Source: Daphnia carinata (lineage: Eukaryota; Arthropoda; Branchiopoda; Diplostraca; Daphniidae). From it: a stretch of 64,000 bases of DNA. The stretch's first letter is position 1. Each line of letters opens with the position of its first letter. This document shows positions 21,255-35,760 of the stretch, piece after piece. The stretch lies in the NCBI RefSeq assembly GCF_022539665.2, contig NC_081331.1, positions 10,199,534 to 10,263,533 on the forward strand. Reading direction: 5' to 3'. The notes below the pieces were generated by a model, which was not told the origin of the DNA, ran no database searches, and saw nothing but the letters and a program-made list of their open reading frames with translations. The translations under genes were made by a program, and so were the position numbers.

Positions 21255-24200
21255 TTAGATGTAGAAATAGTTTTCGTAGTCGTGGTAAGATGAGGAGCGT
21301 GGAATGAGTGCCGTTTCCGATCCGTCTGACGTCGAACTGGCCGACGAGGAACTCTCGCTGGTCGAGATATCCAGACTCTTGCTCCATGGCAGCTAAATTC
21401 GAATGAAAAAGAAATAACAACTCGTTCACGATTTGCAGCCAAAATTGAACTGCTAGTTTAAAGTAGAGTATCAAATTACCCTTCGTCTGGCCATTTGGGC
21501 GCTGTTGTCGGGATTGCGTTTTAGCACGAAGGAGAAGTAGGATTGTGGGCTGGTGGCCATGGTGGCGTTTGGTGCTGCCGTTGTGCCAGTGCTGCTATTG
21601 GCGCTGTTCCCGCAATCGAAACGCGTCTTCCATGCCGTCTGAATATTGAGCGGCAGATCGTCTGGATGTAATTTCCGTTCGTGCTCGTAGCCAGGGATAT
21701 TGCAAACCTGCAGACAAAAATATCGACATGTTAGGTTTCAAGTCAAAATGTGAAACGAATTGATCTCGACAAGAGGATAAAAAAAAAATACGTACCTCGT
21801 AGATGGAGAAGCGCTCAATGCGTTCGTTGTTGCTATGGCAACGCAGCAACAATTCAATCAGATCGTCGATGGTGGTCCGTTCCGAAATGAGTAGACTCTT
21901 GTACTGAGACTGCATAAAATCAATCACTATTATTAAAACCATCGCTCTTGAAAAAAAATACAAAAACATTTCGAGCGTGTTACGTTGGGCATGAGGACGC
22001 TGTCGTGGACGCGGACCAGTCCGCCGCGTCTCATTTGGATGGAGAATCTCGATCCGCCTCGCGGATAGCAAGCTTGCAATTCAGCCGGGCAAGCATCATC
22101 ATCCAGTACCAATAGGGTCCTAACTGGAGCTCCTGAATTACAAACCAAAACGAAACATTAGGAATAGTGAAATCAAAAACTCTTCATCAGCATCTAGAGC
22201 TACGCAAGACCAAGGCTGGCCTTATTCTTTTTCCCGACATCGTTATCTAGCACGACCGTTTCTTCGAAATAAACACATCGCACTCCTCGACACATTTACT
22301 CATCTTGCCTCTCCTCTCTCTCTCTCCCCCTTTCTTTTGCTCCTTTCGAACCGTATAATGTTTCTCGATGTTGGCCGCGCTTGTCGGTAAAGCTTCCCAG
22401 GGTATCGAAATTCAATTGATAGCCGAGGCGGATGAGATAAATGGCCGTCACGGACATATGCATCTGGCCGGCCGAAGGCATCATCACGAGATATAGAACC
22501 TTGGCTAATGTCGGAACCAGAGAGGAGTGGTTCACGCAAACTGACCCCGGCCGTCCAGTGCGGCAAATAATATGCGCCAAAAAAAAAAAAAAAAAAAAAG
22601 TTTATGACGAATTTCGGATGTATGCCTTGCAGCTCTCGGCGCAAACAAAAGTTGTTTTATTTTTTTTTGTTTCAACAGGCATGTCAAAATCAATTTTTTT
22701 TTAATGAAGGGAGATTTCGTTTCTTTTTTCCCGTGACGTGATCGTTTTCTTGGCTATTTGACCAAAGTGTTTTTTGTTTTTTTTCGTTTCGTTTTCTCTT
22801 CTTTTTGTTGTCTTTTTTTTTTCCATCGTTCTCATTGTCTCTTGCCATCATCATCATGACGGGACGCGTGACTCTATCCCAACGACGGCGTCGCAAACAT
22901 TCGGATGAAGAACGACGCGTTTCGACGCTAAATCTCTCGAGGCGATGTTTCAAACAGCGCATTGTATGTTAATCTCCTTCACGCAAAGTGAACGACCGAA
23001 GGAGTGAACGTGCAACAAGGAGTTATTCAAATAAGTGTATATTCAGACTGTAATCAGTTCGCTCCAGGGGCCAGCCATACGTCAGACACCTATGGCTCGT
23101 GTGAGAAACTTCGCTTCTGCTGTCCGGTTGCATCAACGTGCATTTCAGTAGAACTTGCGTAATCTTTTACTTTTTATTTTCACGGCCGAATTTAATTACT
23201 TTCCGAGAATCGCCATCTGTCCGAATCATTGAACTTGAAAATTGTGGGGTGCGAGTCACTTTGATTCGAAGAACAACTCGGGTGTTGACACGAGGCCGCC
23301 AGGTGAATAGGAACTAGAACTAAAACCGCAAAACCCAGTAGATTGAGCAGCGGCTACTCATTTCATTGCGCCCAGCGCCAACGTGTTTCGTTAAACCAGC
23401 AGTAATCAAACATCTGGAATCATTGATTTATTGGTTTCCTTTGCGGCCGAGCGAATAGCCAAACGGCAAAGGTTTTCCAATCATCTTGGCCACCCATACA
23501 GCACCCACAAATTAACACCGATAAATCATAGTCTTTTTATGTTTGCTTCTTTTTTTTTTTTTTTTTTTTCCTTTCCTTTTCGGCGGTCTTTCCATCCCAA
23601 TTTGCATACGTCGTTTTCGATGCTGCCGCTTTGATAAAGGACGACTGTTCAGCCTTCCCGTTTTACCTCCCACCTGCACGCCCAGTTCACGCACGACGAG
23701 TACCGAATTTCTGTTATTGACAGGACACGACGCCAGTTGAATAAAGTAATATCAAATTATCATTTTTTTTCTCTCTCTCTCTCTCTCTTTCTCCCCTAAA
23801 CTCCTAGGGAGGTGCAGACCATAATGTTCAAACATCACGACAGCGATGTCGTGACTGGATTCCTTGAAACGATACAAAAGATTCTGTAACCGCCCGATGT
23901 ACATAGCGCACAGGCAAATTAGTGAAAATAGAAAAATGTAACGCCGAGGTGGAGTTGTTAGTCGGAGGAAGTTTGTGTTTTCTCAGCCACTTAACGCGCC
24001 ATAGACGCCACAGATGCCAACCGTCTACTTTAACGAACACGGCGAAAATGCAAAGAGAGAGCGAGAAATATTCAATTTTTGACATGCCGCATTGGAGAGA
24101 AAAGACTCGCGTATTACTCCACCCATGAATAATTCTTTGAAGTATTTTTTTAAAAACCCGACCTAACATATCTGTTGGGCTAAATATATGCAAGTGACTC

Positions 24201-27200
24201 AACAGAAATTGCTAGATCATTTTCGAAAACATCGAAAACGAAGCTGGAGGGTCACTTCTAGAATTCTTTTGCCACACACACAACATTGAAAGATTTGGAA
24301 GGAAACAAAACAAGAAAAAAAAAATGAGTTGTGTCTATGTACCTGATTTGCGTACGCCGACCTCCATGGTGAGGTAAAAGAGTTTGGGGTCGCGGTGCTT
24401 CATCTTGGCCTTGTTGAGCAGCATCATGATCAGCTCCTTGCAGCTCGTCTGGTAGTTGATGACCAGCGTCTTGTACTCGATGTCGGGCCGGAGGCATCGA
24501 CAGTAGATTTTCACCGTTGTCTGTAAAAAACACAGAGAAAACGAAAAATAAACAATGAGATATTACAATGAGAGAAAGCGCAACATTTTTTTTTTTTTTT
24601 TTAACAGCAGATTTCTAACATGTCCGGGGATCGACTCCATATATTAGAGAGGCTCACACATCCAGCGAGAGAGAGAGAGCTAGTCGATAATAAGAAAACA
24701 ACTAGAGAAGATACAAGGTCCTATATAAGTGTGCCTAACTGCCGTGTGATGTCTATAAAGAACTGAGCGCACATATATAAATAAGCAGGGGAAAATAACA
24801 ATTCCGATTCATGTATGTGTGTGTGTGACCCCGTCGGGGGTTCAAACTCCGCTCCCATCAAAAATAGAAGTCTCACACGTTCAGGCGTCTGTATAAAGAA
24901 AGCTATAGGCTTGTTGGTAGGCTACAGGTTATATAGTGCACGGCACCATTTGGCTTAGATATATAGACCACCCGGAGTGCGCGACTCCGGTTTTCTATTA
25001 TTATTTTTCTTTTTTTTTTCCAGGTGCGTACAACATTTCTCACAGTAGCTGAGAGGGCTACACGCCTTTAGAGGATATAGCCCTACTCGATACTGTTCCG
25101 AGTCTCACATGGCGGCGAAATACATAAGGTACAATCAAAGGAAGAAAAAAAAAAAAACTATCAGCATCTTGGAGAGGTCGTACACAAGTTCATGCTTTCA
25201 TCCGAGAAAAAAAAAGTCGGCATACAAAGTGAAAAAAAAAAAAATAAATAATTGATAGAATTAAATATTTTGAACAATTTCACAGTTGGTGATAAGGCGA
25301 CAATAAGCTACGATATGGGATTATTCGTAGATTTATTATCCATTGGATTTTTTTTTCAAGTCAACAATATAATGCGATTTGTTATGCAGCCGTTAGCAAA
25401 GGTAACTGAGAAAAGAGAGGGGAAGAAAATGATAGAAGTCAACGGCCAAACAAAAACAGCCGCATCGTCGACCCGGAAATTTCAAAACTGGCAAACGACA
25501 CTGACCGACCGGATGGCTCTTGTTGTCAAAGTCAATCCTAGCGTGAACTAGATTTATTTTTGTGTATCTTCTTTCTTCTCCTTTTCGACTAGCCTATTCT
25601 AATTCCAGCTGAAAGGGACTTCACACAGAAATAAAAATAAAAATAAAAGTTAATAATAATAGACTTTGCCGGTGGGAAATGCGACTTTGTTTTCGTTCAA
25701 AAAATTCTTTCTTCCATTATCTTCGTTATCTTCTGTTTGCTTTTCTCCATTCGTCGAATTCATTCACAGATGAGCGGGAGACATTTCCGGACAATACTGG
25801 CATTCCCGCTATTTATTCATCGTCTTCGTCGTTTTTTTTTTTTTTTTTTTTAAATAATACGAGAGACAGTCGCGACCTGAATTGGCTGTGCCTTTGCGCA
25901 TAAAATCGTTGTACGCTATACAAGAGATTTCAAACAACAACATGGGAACCATCGCGATGAACTCTTCCGACCACACCTTCGGTAGCTCCTGGTTCGCTAC
26001 ACTCAACAGGAAATGGCGTAGGCAGAGACGCAAAATAATAAGAAGAAAAAAAAAAAAAAAAAAAAAAAAAAAGATGATATGGCTGATGATTCTCCTTTGT
26101 TTCTATCCTAGTTGTCTTGATGTTAGTATCACTAGGTAAACATGTGCGTGCGTGTTTGTAGGCCACCGGTACGTTTCGTTCGTTCAAAAGGTTTGTGGGT
26201 CAAATCAAAAGCGGACGGAAATATATTTTTTTGTCGTCCCCAGTGCCCTATAGCTGCAAACTTTGTTAGGCATTGTTTGTGCGCCATCAAAATAAAAAAA
26301 AAAAAAAAAAAAAAAAAAAGGAAAATGCGGTTTTCATTTCTCTGGCCTATTGCGCGTTTTAACTTCGCGTGTCACACGATTGCAGTGTCTTTTCTCAAGA
26401 ACGTTTTCCAACCATTCGCATATATCAGAGACTGCAACTGGTGCATATCCGGCCTGATGAATTTCCATACGAGATTATGATCGTGTCACTTTTTTTTTTT
26501 TTTTATTCCGCGGAAGATCGGAGAAAAAAAAAATTTTATTCAAAAAAGAAAGTTTTTGTTTAGTTTTAAGAGATAGCGCGCATTTTTTTTTTTTTTTTTT
26601 CGAAAGGTATCCAATTTCTAATGTGGATAAATATGGCGGAATTTATTGGATGGAGAACTTGTATCGAGTGACTTTGACGAGTGAACAAACAAAGGCTTCA
26701 CAACAGTGTCGGTTACATCTCACCATCAGCAAGGCGGTAGTTGTCGGCACCTTAATAAAAGAGGAAAGGTCCGAAAAAGAAAGAAGAAAAAAAAAAGGTG
26801 GAAGCCTTTCAAATCACGTTGCGAGTTTTAGAGCATGAAAAATGCCGATTATTTATAGGTGAAAGGAAAGAACGGAGGAAGAAAGTTTTTGATAAGGCAA
26901 TCCTATGGTAAATAAACTCCCCCCCCCAAAAAAAAAAAAAATCGAAACACACGTTAGAAGAAATTTCATCTTCTTGCCTTGTACGGCGTGTGCAAAGAGA
27001 AAGAAGAAATGAATCAATTGAATAGGAGAAGGTATATAATCTAAAAGGGCTCATCCCAACAGTCAACGGTAAATATTTCTTTTGAGGGGCTGTTGCAGAC
27101 AGCTCCGTTGGATGGGAACACGAAAAGGTATAATCGTTACGGCGGGATAATAATAATCAAAAAAGAAAAAAAAAAAACTCATCGGACGCTTGCCGCTCAG

Positions 27201-30200
27201 CACGATACGCTTGTGCACGAAATTATGATCACAAAAGGCGTATTGCAGCGCGTCCGACCTGCAAAAAAACAAAACAAATCCGGAACGGCAGCAAGCGCAA
27301 TCTATTAAAATGCTGATATTAGCCGTTATTTTATTTTATTTTTTATTTTTTTCATCTTTTTTAGTTTATGTTTACCCATTCTTCAAGTCTGAAATGTTTC
27401 GCCCATTCGTCAAGGAGCCATCGCAATAATAGTAAATAATAATAACTGGGCCAATGAGAAACTCGTGTTTCACCCGCTAGGTATATATATATATATACCC
27501 GATGTAAATTGTTCTTCCTAACTCTTAAGTTTTCTTTTTGTTCTCTCGCTTTGTTACATCGAAATCAACGCAGAAATGCAACATAAATACACGCAAAAGA
27601 TAACAACAATGTTCACTTAGCGAAAATCATCTTTGCGTGTTGAAACTGTCAAAACGGGATTCTTCACGTCAAACATTTCAACCGTCAAGACACACACACA
27701 AAAATACCGACGTTCATTAACCCATTCGCTTGTACAGCGCACGACCAGACAACAAAAAATTGAGTAGCTAAGCCAAAAAAAAAAAAAAAAAAGAAGAGCT
27801 CGATGACCTCTAGCCCCTCCACGACCTTACCGTATTTTCCACGCTCATCGGGAGCGTGTGATGTGTGCTATTGTTTTTGTTTTATTTTCCCCGGAAAATA
27901 AAAAAAAAGGAAAAGAGATATTTGAGAAGAAGGCGACAGATCTCGCTTCCTATATTCCCCGGCATTGTTTTATTGCCCGTGAGTATCGAGAGCTGCACGC
28001 AATTCGAACGAAATCGGGTCGGCATGAAAAAAAAAAAAACAAAAAAACATTCGTAGATCCGTTCACTAGGCCGAGATGAGCCGACCCCAAGACAATAATC
28101 TCGCCCTCAATTTGTCGCTGTAAAAGAAGAGCTATTCGCAAAGAGAAATAAGAATCGAGTTTCACCGCATTAGCTCGTAAACTCATCTGCCATTTTTTAC
28201 TCGTCATCAAACGACCGTCGGAAATGCAATCGTTAATATTTTCTTATTAGTTTTCTTTTCTTTCCTCTTTCTCACAATAGATTTTCTATTGTCTCATTTC
28301 TTTTTTTTTTTTTTTTTTTTTTTTCTATTTGGCCCCTGTCGTTTTTGTGGTGATGCTCGTCAAATTTTTGTTATTTCCTTTTCACCAATAAAAAGAGCGA
28401 GGGGGAAACGAGAGAAAAAGAAAAATGACGTGAAAGAATTCCAAATGAATTATGGGCCGTTGGTATTCGATAACCAATAGGCTCGTTACAATTGACGTGC
28501 AATTGTTGTGTGTCGATTGTGTGTGTACAGATGACGGAACAGGATGATAAAATAAAAAAAAAATAGAGGGGGAAAAAAGCGGTCCGATTTTCCGCCAGGT
28601 TGCCGCAACAGCAGGCGGTATCAGGCTCCTCTACACAATAAAATGGAGGGGAACTCGACAAAAACCTTAAGTTTAACAATACAAAAAAAAAAAAAAAAAA
28701 AAAAGAATGTAAAAAAAAAAAAAAAAAGAAGATGCCCTTATTCACCAGCCCGATGGTGTGTCTTTGAATTCCAGAAAAGAAAAAGAGACCTATAGTCAAG
28801 TGAAGAAGAGGTGGGAGGGCAGATGAAAGTCAATTTTTCAAGACTGGAAATAGCTCGCGCGAGCCAGAAGAGGAGAAGCAGCGGTGTTTTCGGAGAACCG
28901 ACTCTTCTTCTTCTTCTTCTTCTTCTTCTTCTTCTTCTTTATTATTATTGTATTGGATTCCGACACACATACACACACACGCGGAGAGAGAGGAGAAGAA
29001 GCACCAGGAAATGGGATCCTTGTTAGTAAGCACAAAATATACAAGTTCTTCCCTTTTTTTTCTTTTTTTTTTAAGGTGAAGAGGGGGGCAAAGAAAAAAA
29101 AAGGCTAGCAGACGGAGGCAAGCTTGACGAGCAGCTGCTCAAACGGCCCACAACAAAATAAATATCATAAATCGACGTCTTTTTTTTTTTTTTTCTACCC
29201 TTACATACATAACCGGAGTATCTACGAAAAAAAGAGCACGTGCCCCGAATTTCCTGCCTGGTGTTCTTTTAGCAAGAAAATGTGTTCCCTTATCCGTGTA
29301 CGTATATTTATATATAGAGACAGAGTCAACAAAAGATATGTGCGTACCAAATATAATCAACTGGAGGAAGAAGAAGAAGAAGAAATTGAAAGAATCTCGA
29401 GACATACACAAACACAGACGTCCTTCTTATCTCCCATGTCTACTCTTCTTAATAACCATCATTTCTCTTCAGCTCAGTAGACAAGAGTGACGTAGAGAGA
29501 GAGAGAGAGCTCAAGATCTTAATTTATTATCGTTGCTGCAGTTTGTTGTTGTTGGGCTCTCAGAATTGTGGGGGGGGGGGGGAGTTTAAACTGGACTAGT
29601 TAATTGTGTTCTTTTTTTTTTTCCTCATTCTCTTCCTCCTCTAGTTTCCCAGAAGTGAAATGGAAGAAGTTCGATAAGACAAGGTCGTTAACTTTTATTG
29701 TGTCACTTGCGATCTAAAATGTACAACAAAAAAAAAAAAACAACAAGAAATTCCTCACGAGGACGTGCATACGGTTGGGGCGTTGTCTTCCTCAATAAAA
29801 CCGAGGAAAAAAAAAATTAAAATTGGCTTGTCCTTGTTCATTTCCCTTGTAATTGTTGCTAGTTTTAAAGTTGATGTAGTAAAAAAACATTGCGGTTAAA
29901 TTGTAGCATTAAACTACTTCTGGTTTCAAAACAACCTTTCCATTTTTTTTTTTTTTTTTTTTTTTGCCTTCTCAAATTTCCCGCGTCTCGCTATAATCTT
30001 GTAAAAAGACGTAAACGGACGAGCGACTCGTAAACGAAAATACATACACAGAGCGTTCCGTCTGACGTTTAACGTCGTTCGCCAAACAGCCGTCAAGAGA
30101 GAAACTGCGCCGCTTTCTCCTGTTTCGGTAAAGATACACGCACGCAGATTGTAAACGGAGAAAGACGGAAAACAAAAAATAAAAAAAATAAAAACTATTT

Positions 30201-33200
30201 AAAAATGGAATGTTATTCTATAACCCGTGCAAAAGAACGTCGTGTGACTAGAGACGGGAAAAAATGAGGCCAGCTATGTTGCGCACTTTTAGATAAACAT
30301 GGTGTATGTCTTTTCATTGTCGGGATGTCTCTCCCTCTGACATCCGAATGAACACACGCTCGGTAAATCATGTTCACGAAGGTTACGACGCAAATTCAAA
30401 GAGAAAAAAAAAAAAAAAAAATGGCATTTGATGTGTAAATGTAAATCAATTGAAATGCCGGAGCTTTGAGACAGGCGAAGAAAGTGCATCCGAGATATGA
30501 TAACCCAATTTAATGAGCGTAAAGAAAAAGCAAAATACAAGAAAACGGAATTTCCAAAAAAGCAAACGCAATTTAAGTTGAAAAAATGTAAATCATTTCG
30601 AAAGAACTTTCACCCGAGAAAAAGTTCTGCAGCTATTATCAACCGCCAAACACTCAATTCAATAAACCGTTCGTTTTAATTGCGCTCGTTGGATAATACA
30701 AACGATAAGGGCCACGGTCCAATCATGCAAGAAAATAAAGAATCCCTTCAGGCAGAAAAGTAGATTCCAGTACGCAAATCATTTTTCCGGAAATAAAATA
30801 AAATAAAAAAAAAAAAAAAAAAAATGGGTGGACTGTGGGGTGTTTGATAGATTCGACCGGTTCTTCTTTCTCCTTTTCCTTTTGTCACCCGCTTTCTTTT
30901 CTTTCATGTCGCTCGAGACGTAATGAAGCGGAAAAACGCCTGACATAGTTACGCACTATTTACCTCGCATCTTCTTTGAAGAGACTCCCTCCCCCCTTTA
31001 CAAAAAAAAAAAAAAAAAAAATGTTTGACAATAGTTCGGACCCATCTAAGTGTTTGTAATACGAGCAGAATTCTTCGTTGGTTGTTATACAATTGAATTC
31101 CAACACCTGGCCCCAGTAGCAGAAGGAGTAATAATGCTCTGCAAATATTTGCCCTTTTTTTTTTATTCATGGGCGTGTTATTGGGAGGGAATTATAATAA
31201 TAATAATAATAAATAAAAAGACGCATCCAAGGCATCCGATTTCTTTTTCCAATTGTCCCGTCAGTCGTTATGTCCCCCCTCCTTTTTTGAATAAATAATA
31301 GCTCCAGTTATGCGCAAACACACAACTGGGCACAGGACATCTTTGTTGAAATGAAGGGAAATTATTTAAAAGAAAAAAAAAAAAAAAAAAAAGGGAAGGA
31401 TGAAAAGTGGTGGCTATTACACAGAGCTGGAACGCGCAACCGTCTTTCTCGGAGAGAGAGAGAGTCGTTACGGCCCGCGGCTTCAACTGGAGAACTTGGC
31501 GGTTTTTGAAAAAAAAAATAAAATAAAATAAAATAAAATAAAATGATTTTCCTTCCAACGCAAACGAAATTAGTGGACGGAATGTTTTCGCTATGACGGA
31601 CGTGATCCCTCCAAAAAAAAAAATTAAACAATGAGACAAAAGGTCCGTGAATCTTGTCAAAAAAACAATTTTTGGCCGTCATCAACGCTAAGCAAAAGTG
31701 TAATTCAATGTGGCAAGAGTGGTCAAAAATTACATCATTTCGGCTGTCTTGTACGTATCCACTTTGTATTGGGACCGTGAAAAGCATTCGACAGTCGACT
31801 GATGTTCACTTGAACTTGGTTTTTTTTTTTTTAGAACCTTACAGGCCCGAGGGGTCTTCATTTACTTGAGAATTTCCTTCTTTCCTTCCTAGTTTTTTTG
31901 TTTTTTTTTACCACGTCCGACAAAAGGTAAAAAGAAGAAAGACAACTACAACAACTAGAAGAATCGGGGCCTTTTTTTCTTGTGTGCCATCAAATTGTTC
32001 CCTGGAACTGCTTGAATAAAAAGAGACAAAAAGAAAGAAAAAGTACAAAAAAAAAAGGGACATTCCTCTTGATTTTTATTCTTTTTCAAACTACCGTCCA
32101 CTGTGGTTGCACAGCGCTGCTCTTTTATTGTCCACGACTCTCCCATAATAATCCATTCAAATGTTTGTTTTTTTTTTCTTTCAGTTTCCCAGAACGAAAC
32201 ATGAATTTTAAGTGAGAAAAGGAAAGGGAGACATGAACAAGAATTTTGCACTAATTTTATAATCCCCTTCAAAAAAATAAGAATCTACTCCTCCTTTTTT
32301 TACTAATTAGAGCCAATGACATTCAACGTCTTGTTAGTTCTTACCCCCTGCAGATCAGCAAAGTAAAAAAAAAAAAAAACTCTTTTTTAAACTCCCCTTC
32401 GAGGAAGCAGCGTCCGAACATCCGTCAACCTCCCAAACGCACCAGTTGATCCATGGCTTTCAAAAGAAAAAATATTTTCAGAGGAAACAAAGTTTTTTTT
32501 TTTGTTTTTTTTTTTCCTCTCCTATTTCAAACGAGGTTGCGTGTGTAAAAAAAGACGGGCTCTTTATTCTTAATAAATACCACCGGGATAAAGATTCTTT
32601 TTTTTTTTTTTTTTTTCCTCCCTCCCTGAATGTTTATTTGATGTAATGAAAAGAAACGAGAGATCCAAAATAAAACGCCGGAGGTAAAAAAAAAAAAAAG
32701 AAGGCAAGACAGGAAGGCGTGCAAGAAAGGGAATGTTGGTAGCAGTCTAACTCTACCCAATGATACAACATGATATTTAAAAAAAAAATAAAAATATCTT
32801 CTATACAATACTCACCCCCCCCCCCCCCCTCCCGTCCTCTGTCCCGGCCGAAGAAAAAAAAAAAGATGCGCTTGACCAGCCAAGTGAACAGCCCCCCGGA
32901 ATACCTGCCCTTGTTTTTCTTTCTAACCCTTGAGAATCCTATTGGTTGGATACCCACCGGCCGAGAATTTATTTTCGTGTTTATTTATTAGGACAGTTGA
33001 GAAAAAAATCGTAAAGCATTTTACTTAAAAAGAGAGAAAAAAAAAAAAAAAAAAGGAATAGCTTCTTTACCAGAAGGTAAAAAAAACCTAACTATAAATT
33101 CATCCGACGGATTAAATGGTTATACAAGAGATAGGGTTGTTACGTAAATCGCGCACGGTGAAGGATGACGGTAATTATTTTTATTTAAAACAAAAAAAAA

Positions 33201-33855
33201 AAAAAAAAAAAAAAGAAAGGGGAATTTAAACTGGGGTGTTGTTTGTGGCCTCGCGTACGTATCGACGGGGACGAGGCGTGTCCTTGAATTTGAACGCGCG
33301 TGTCACGCCGAAAAAGATTCTCTCCGTTCGCAACTTCCAGCACCGGGTCAGTGGCGTGCCACTAGGGTCACTCACGACCGAGCTATCAACTTCTTGAAAT
33401 AAAAAAAAAAAAAAAAAGATCTAATAATAAAAAAAAAAAAAAGGTTTTTGAATGCCAAACGAAATACGGCGTCGACGTGCCATGACTTTTCATCGGTAGC
33501 CAAACGGCGTCGGCGCCTTGAAGGCGGCATTAAACTTTTATTTTATTAAACTTTTTTTTTTTTTTTTTTTTTTTTCATTTCTTTCGCCGTTGGTTGTCAA
33601 AGGCGTAACTTTCGCTCTTCGAACTTGACAGTTTAAGGGCAAAAAGTAATAAATTATAAACGCGCGCGGAGTTCAAATGAAAATAGCGAGAACAGAATGA
33701 AGAAGAGAGTCATAATCAGCGACCTCTGCAGAGCGCCAGAACCATGAACCTTTTTTTTTTTTTCTTTTTTTTTATTGCATTTCTATTTTCGTGTAATAGC
33801 GGCCGATCGGTTTGTCTCTTAAGAAGAAAAAGGAAAACAAATGAACCATCAGAAT

Positions 33856-33886
<31 letters not shown>

Positions 33887-35169
33887 AGGCTCTGCCCTTT
33901 CGCTAAAACTTCACGGGGGACTCAAATTGAGCTATTAACTGGCAGTTGATGACGATCGAGTCGCGTTCGTGATTTGTTAGCGAATTCGTTTTATTGTTCA
34001 GCCTTGATGTAAGAGACCCCCTATCATCACTTTCGCCATTGTGTTTTTTTTTGTTGTTTTTTTTTTTTTGCGCGAGCCATTCAAAGCAAGGACGTCGCCA
34101 CGATTTTCAAATGCTTTTTTTTTTTTTTTTTTTTTTTTATCGTGAACAGGTTTTACCGCTTCATTTTCTCTCCTTCGTTGGGGTTTTTGAGGGTGCGTGA
34201 GGAATAAAAGCAAATTTTTTTGGCCGGCTAGCAGCTGGCCACAGTTGATGACGTCAAATGTCGAAACGGAACACACGCTTCCCCGTAGCCAATAAATGCA
34301 GAAATAGCGACAGACTTCAAGGCAAAAATTCGTAACGTACGCGCTCGGCATTTCCACGTTTTGAGAAAAAGGTTTCAAATACGCAGTTGATTTAATCAAG
34401 AGCTCGTGATTAGGCGAGCTACCTTTCTACACATTTCCCCCTCTTATACGATTGCTCCTTTTTTTTTTTTTACGACTTCAAAAAGGAGGCCAATGAAATC
34501 ATTCGTTTAAAAAGAAAAAAAAAAGCCAAACACAAATCTCTTTCAAAGAAATAAAAAAAAAAGGGGCCTACAAAATCATTTTTTAGAGTGTCTCGACTCT
34601 ACGGGGGGGGGGGGGGGTTGCGACGAAGCAGACGAATTGATTAGGTTTACCTTCGCACAAGAACAAGAAGGGCGACCCTCAAAAAGAAGAGGAGAGAAAT
34701 AAGGTTGCTCCATAATTACCTGCCGAGTTATTTTTCAACTGGTTTTAATGAAGGGAATAATGGTTTTTATAAACTAATGGGGACGGACTCGAAGAAAAAG
34801 GAGACCAGTTTTTTTTTTTTTTTTTTTTTTTTATGACGACTCTAGTGGGAGCTACCATAATCATGGCAGGCAGCAGAAGGCAGATATAGCCACTCAATAA
34901 AAATTGAAAGAATGTTGGCGTTTGTATTCACTTACCATTGGCGACGGTGGGTGCTGCTGATGCAAATGGTGGGACGACTCGTTCAAACTGGTGTAGGACG
35001 AAGAACGGCTGGAGAGCGGATCCTGGTTGCTCAACGAGCTGCAGCTCATCGTCGAATTGAGGCTGAGCGTGTCGCTTCGGCCTCCTGCGCTACCTCCTCC
35101 ACCGACACCTACTCCGTGATGGCTCATCATCGAGCTCCGGTAGGGGCTCAGGTGAACGTGCTTCAACAT
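21255..35169 (-). CDS. Two-RA-domain Ras/Rap effector protein, Rau-like, with C-terminal PDZ ligand
   Basis: Exons 35169-34936, 24520-24343, 22132-21984, 21909-21796, 21707-21480 and 21392-21255 close in phase (0, 1, 0, 0, 0) and give 346 residues. Residues 1-78 are Ser/Gly/His-rich. RA domain 1 (about 79-187) starts TTVKIYCRCLRPDIEYKTLV and contains YLTMEVGVRKSGAPVRTLLV, then the VRVHDSVLMPN end. RA domain 2 (about 188-301) has YKSLLISERTTIDDLIELLL, FSIYEVCNIPGYEHERKL and FSFVLKRNPDNSAQMARRR. The tail is Ser-rich and ends ENYFYI, a hydrophobic-x-hydrophobic class II PDZ ligand. This architecture is what I recall for Drosophila Rau, a feedback regulator of receptor tyrosine kinase signalling in glia. 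The ATG lies exactly at an acceptor, so extra 5' exons, coding or not, must exist. Intron 1 is 10.4 kb. Confidence 0.8.
22296..22580 (-). other. Unexplained open, GC-rich stretch inside an intron
   Basis: Lies between two RA-gene exons whose phases already match without it. Two overlapping frames stay open for more than 90 codons, one of them reading VTAIYLIRLGYQLNFDTLGS. No good splice pair was found that preserves phase. It could be a skipped exon, a relic, or chance. Confidence 0.2.
24530..34930 (-). other. Large low-complexity intron of the RA-domain gene
   Basis: Ten kilobases with A or T runs of 10-30 bases every one to two hundred bases, an ATT/CTT trinucleotide tract (28902-28938) and small GA and GC tracts. 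Short GC-richer islands break it up, but no coding exon, RNA gene or full-length transposon is recognised. Confidence 0.55.
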
Positions 35170-35696
35170 CTGCACGTACCAAGAAAAAAAAAAAAAAATA
35201 GCACACACGCATTAGTTATCATGCCACCAATTTGCTGTTGTCTATTATGTTGGGCACAGAGAAAAGATGTTGATTGAGCGTCGGACTGTTGGATACATAT
35301 GGCAGCGTTGGAAAGAGGAACACACACACAAAAAAAAAGAAAAAAAATATGAAAATTGAGTAAATATATAATGCGCCTTTCATGCGTTTGGTGTTGTTGT
35401 CGAGTGGAGGGAGAAAAAAAAAAAGGAACGTGATGGCGTCCGACCCCGTGACACCAAGCCAACTGTGTTCCATCCTTAACCTTTGACCGGTAGCGTCAAG
35501 TAAAAAAAAAAAAAAAAAAAAAAGAACTCTCTGCTGCAAGAGGATGTACGTATAGCCGCTAGTGGATCTTGACGCTATGATTGCGCTCAACGCCTCGAGC
35601 CATTTTTGATTATGACCAAAACAAAAAAAAAAAAAAAAATATAAAATACAAGCGATGTGTATGTATGTTAGGTAACCAGCCAAGTCAAACTTACTT

Positions 35697-35760
35697 GCGC
35701 GACCGAGAGGCCGCTTTTGTTTCTACACACGCACTACTGAACACTGGTGGGGGTGGACTT
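35697..35760 (-). other. Possible 5' UTR exon of the RA-domain gene
   Basis: On the minus strand, a pyrimidine-rich acceptor CCACCCCCACCAG is followed by about 50 nt and a perfect AA|GTAAGT donor near 35697. It lies 0.5 kb upstream of the exon that begins with ATG, on the same strand. It could supply the missing leader. No direct proof. Confidence 0.3.

Noticed and set aside
23922-24202. Short frames on both strands near 24 kb
   Set aside because: No splice sites in phase with the RA-domain exons; the 24343 to 22132 junction already closes.
28830-29108. Poly-Glu, poly-Lys and poly-Phe frames
   Set aside because: They are translations of a CTT/GAA trinucleotide tract.
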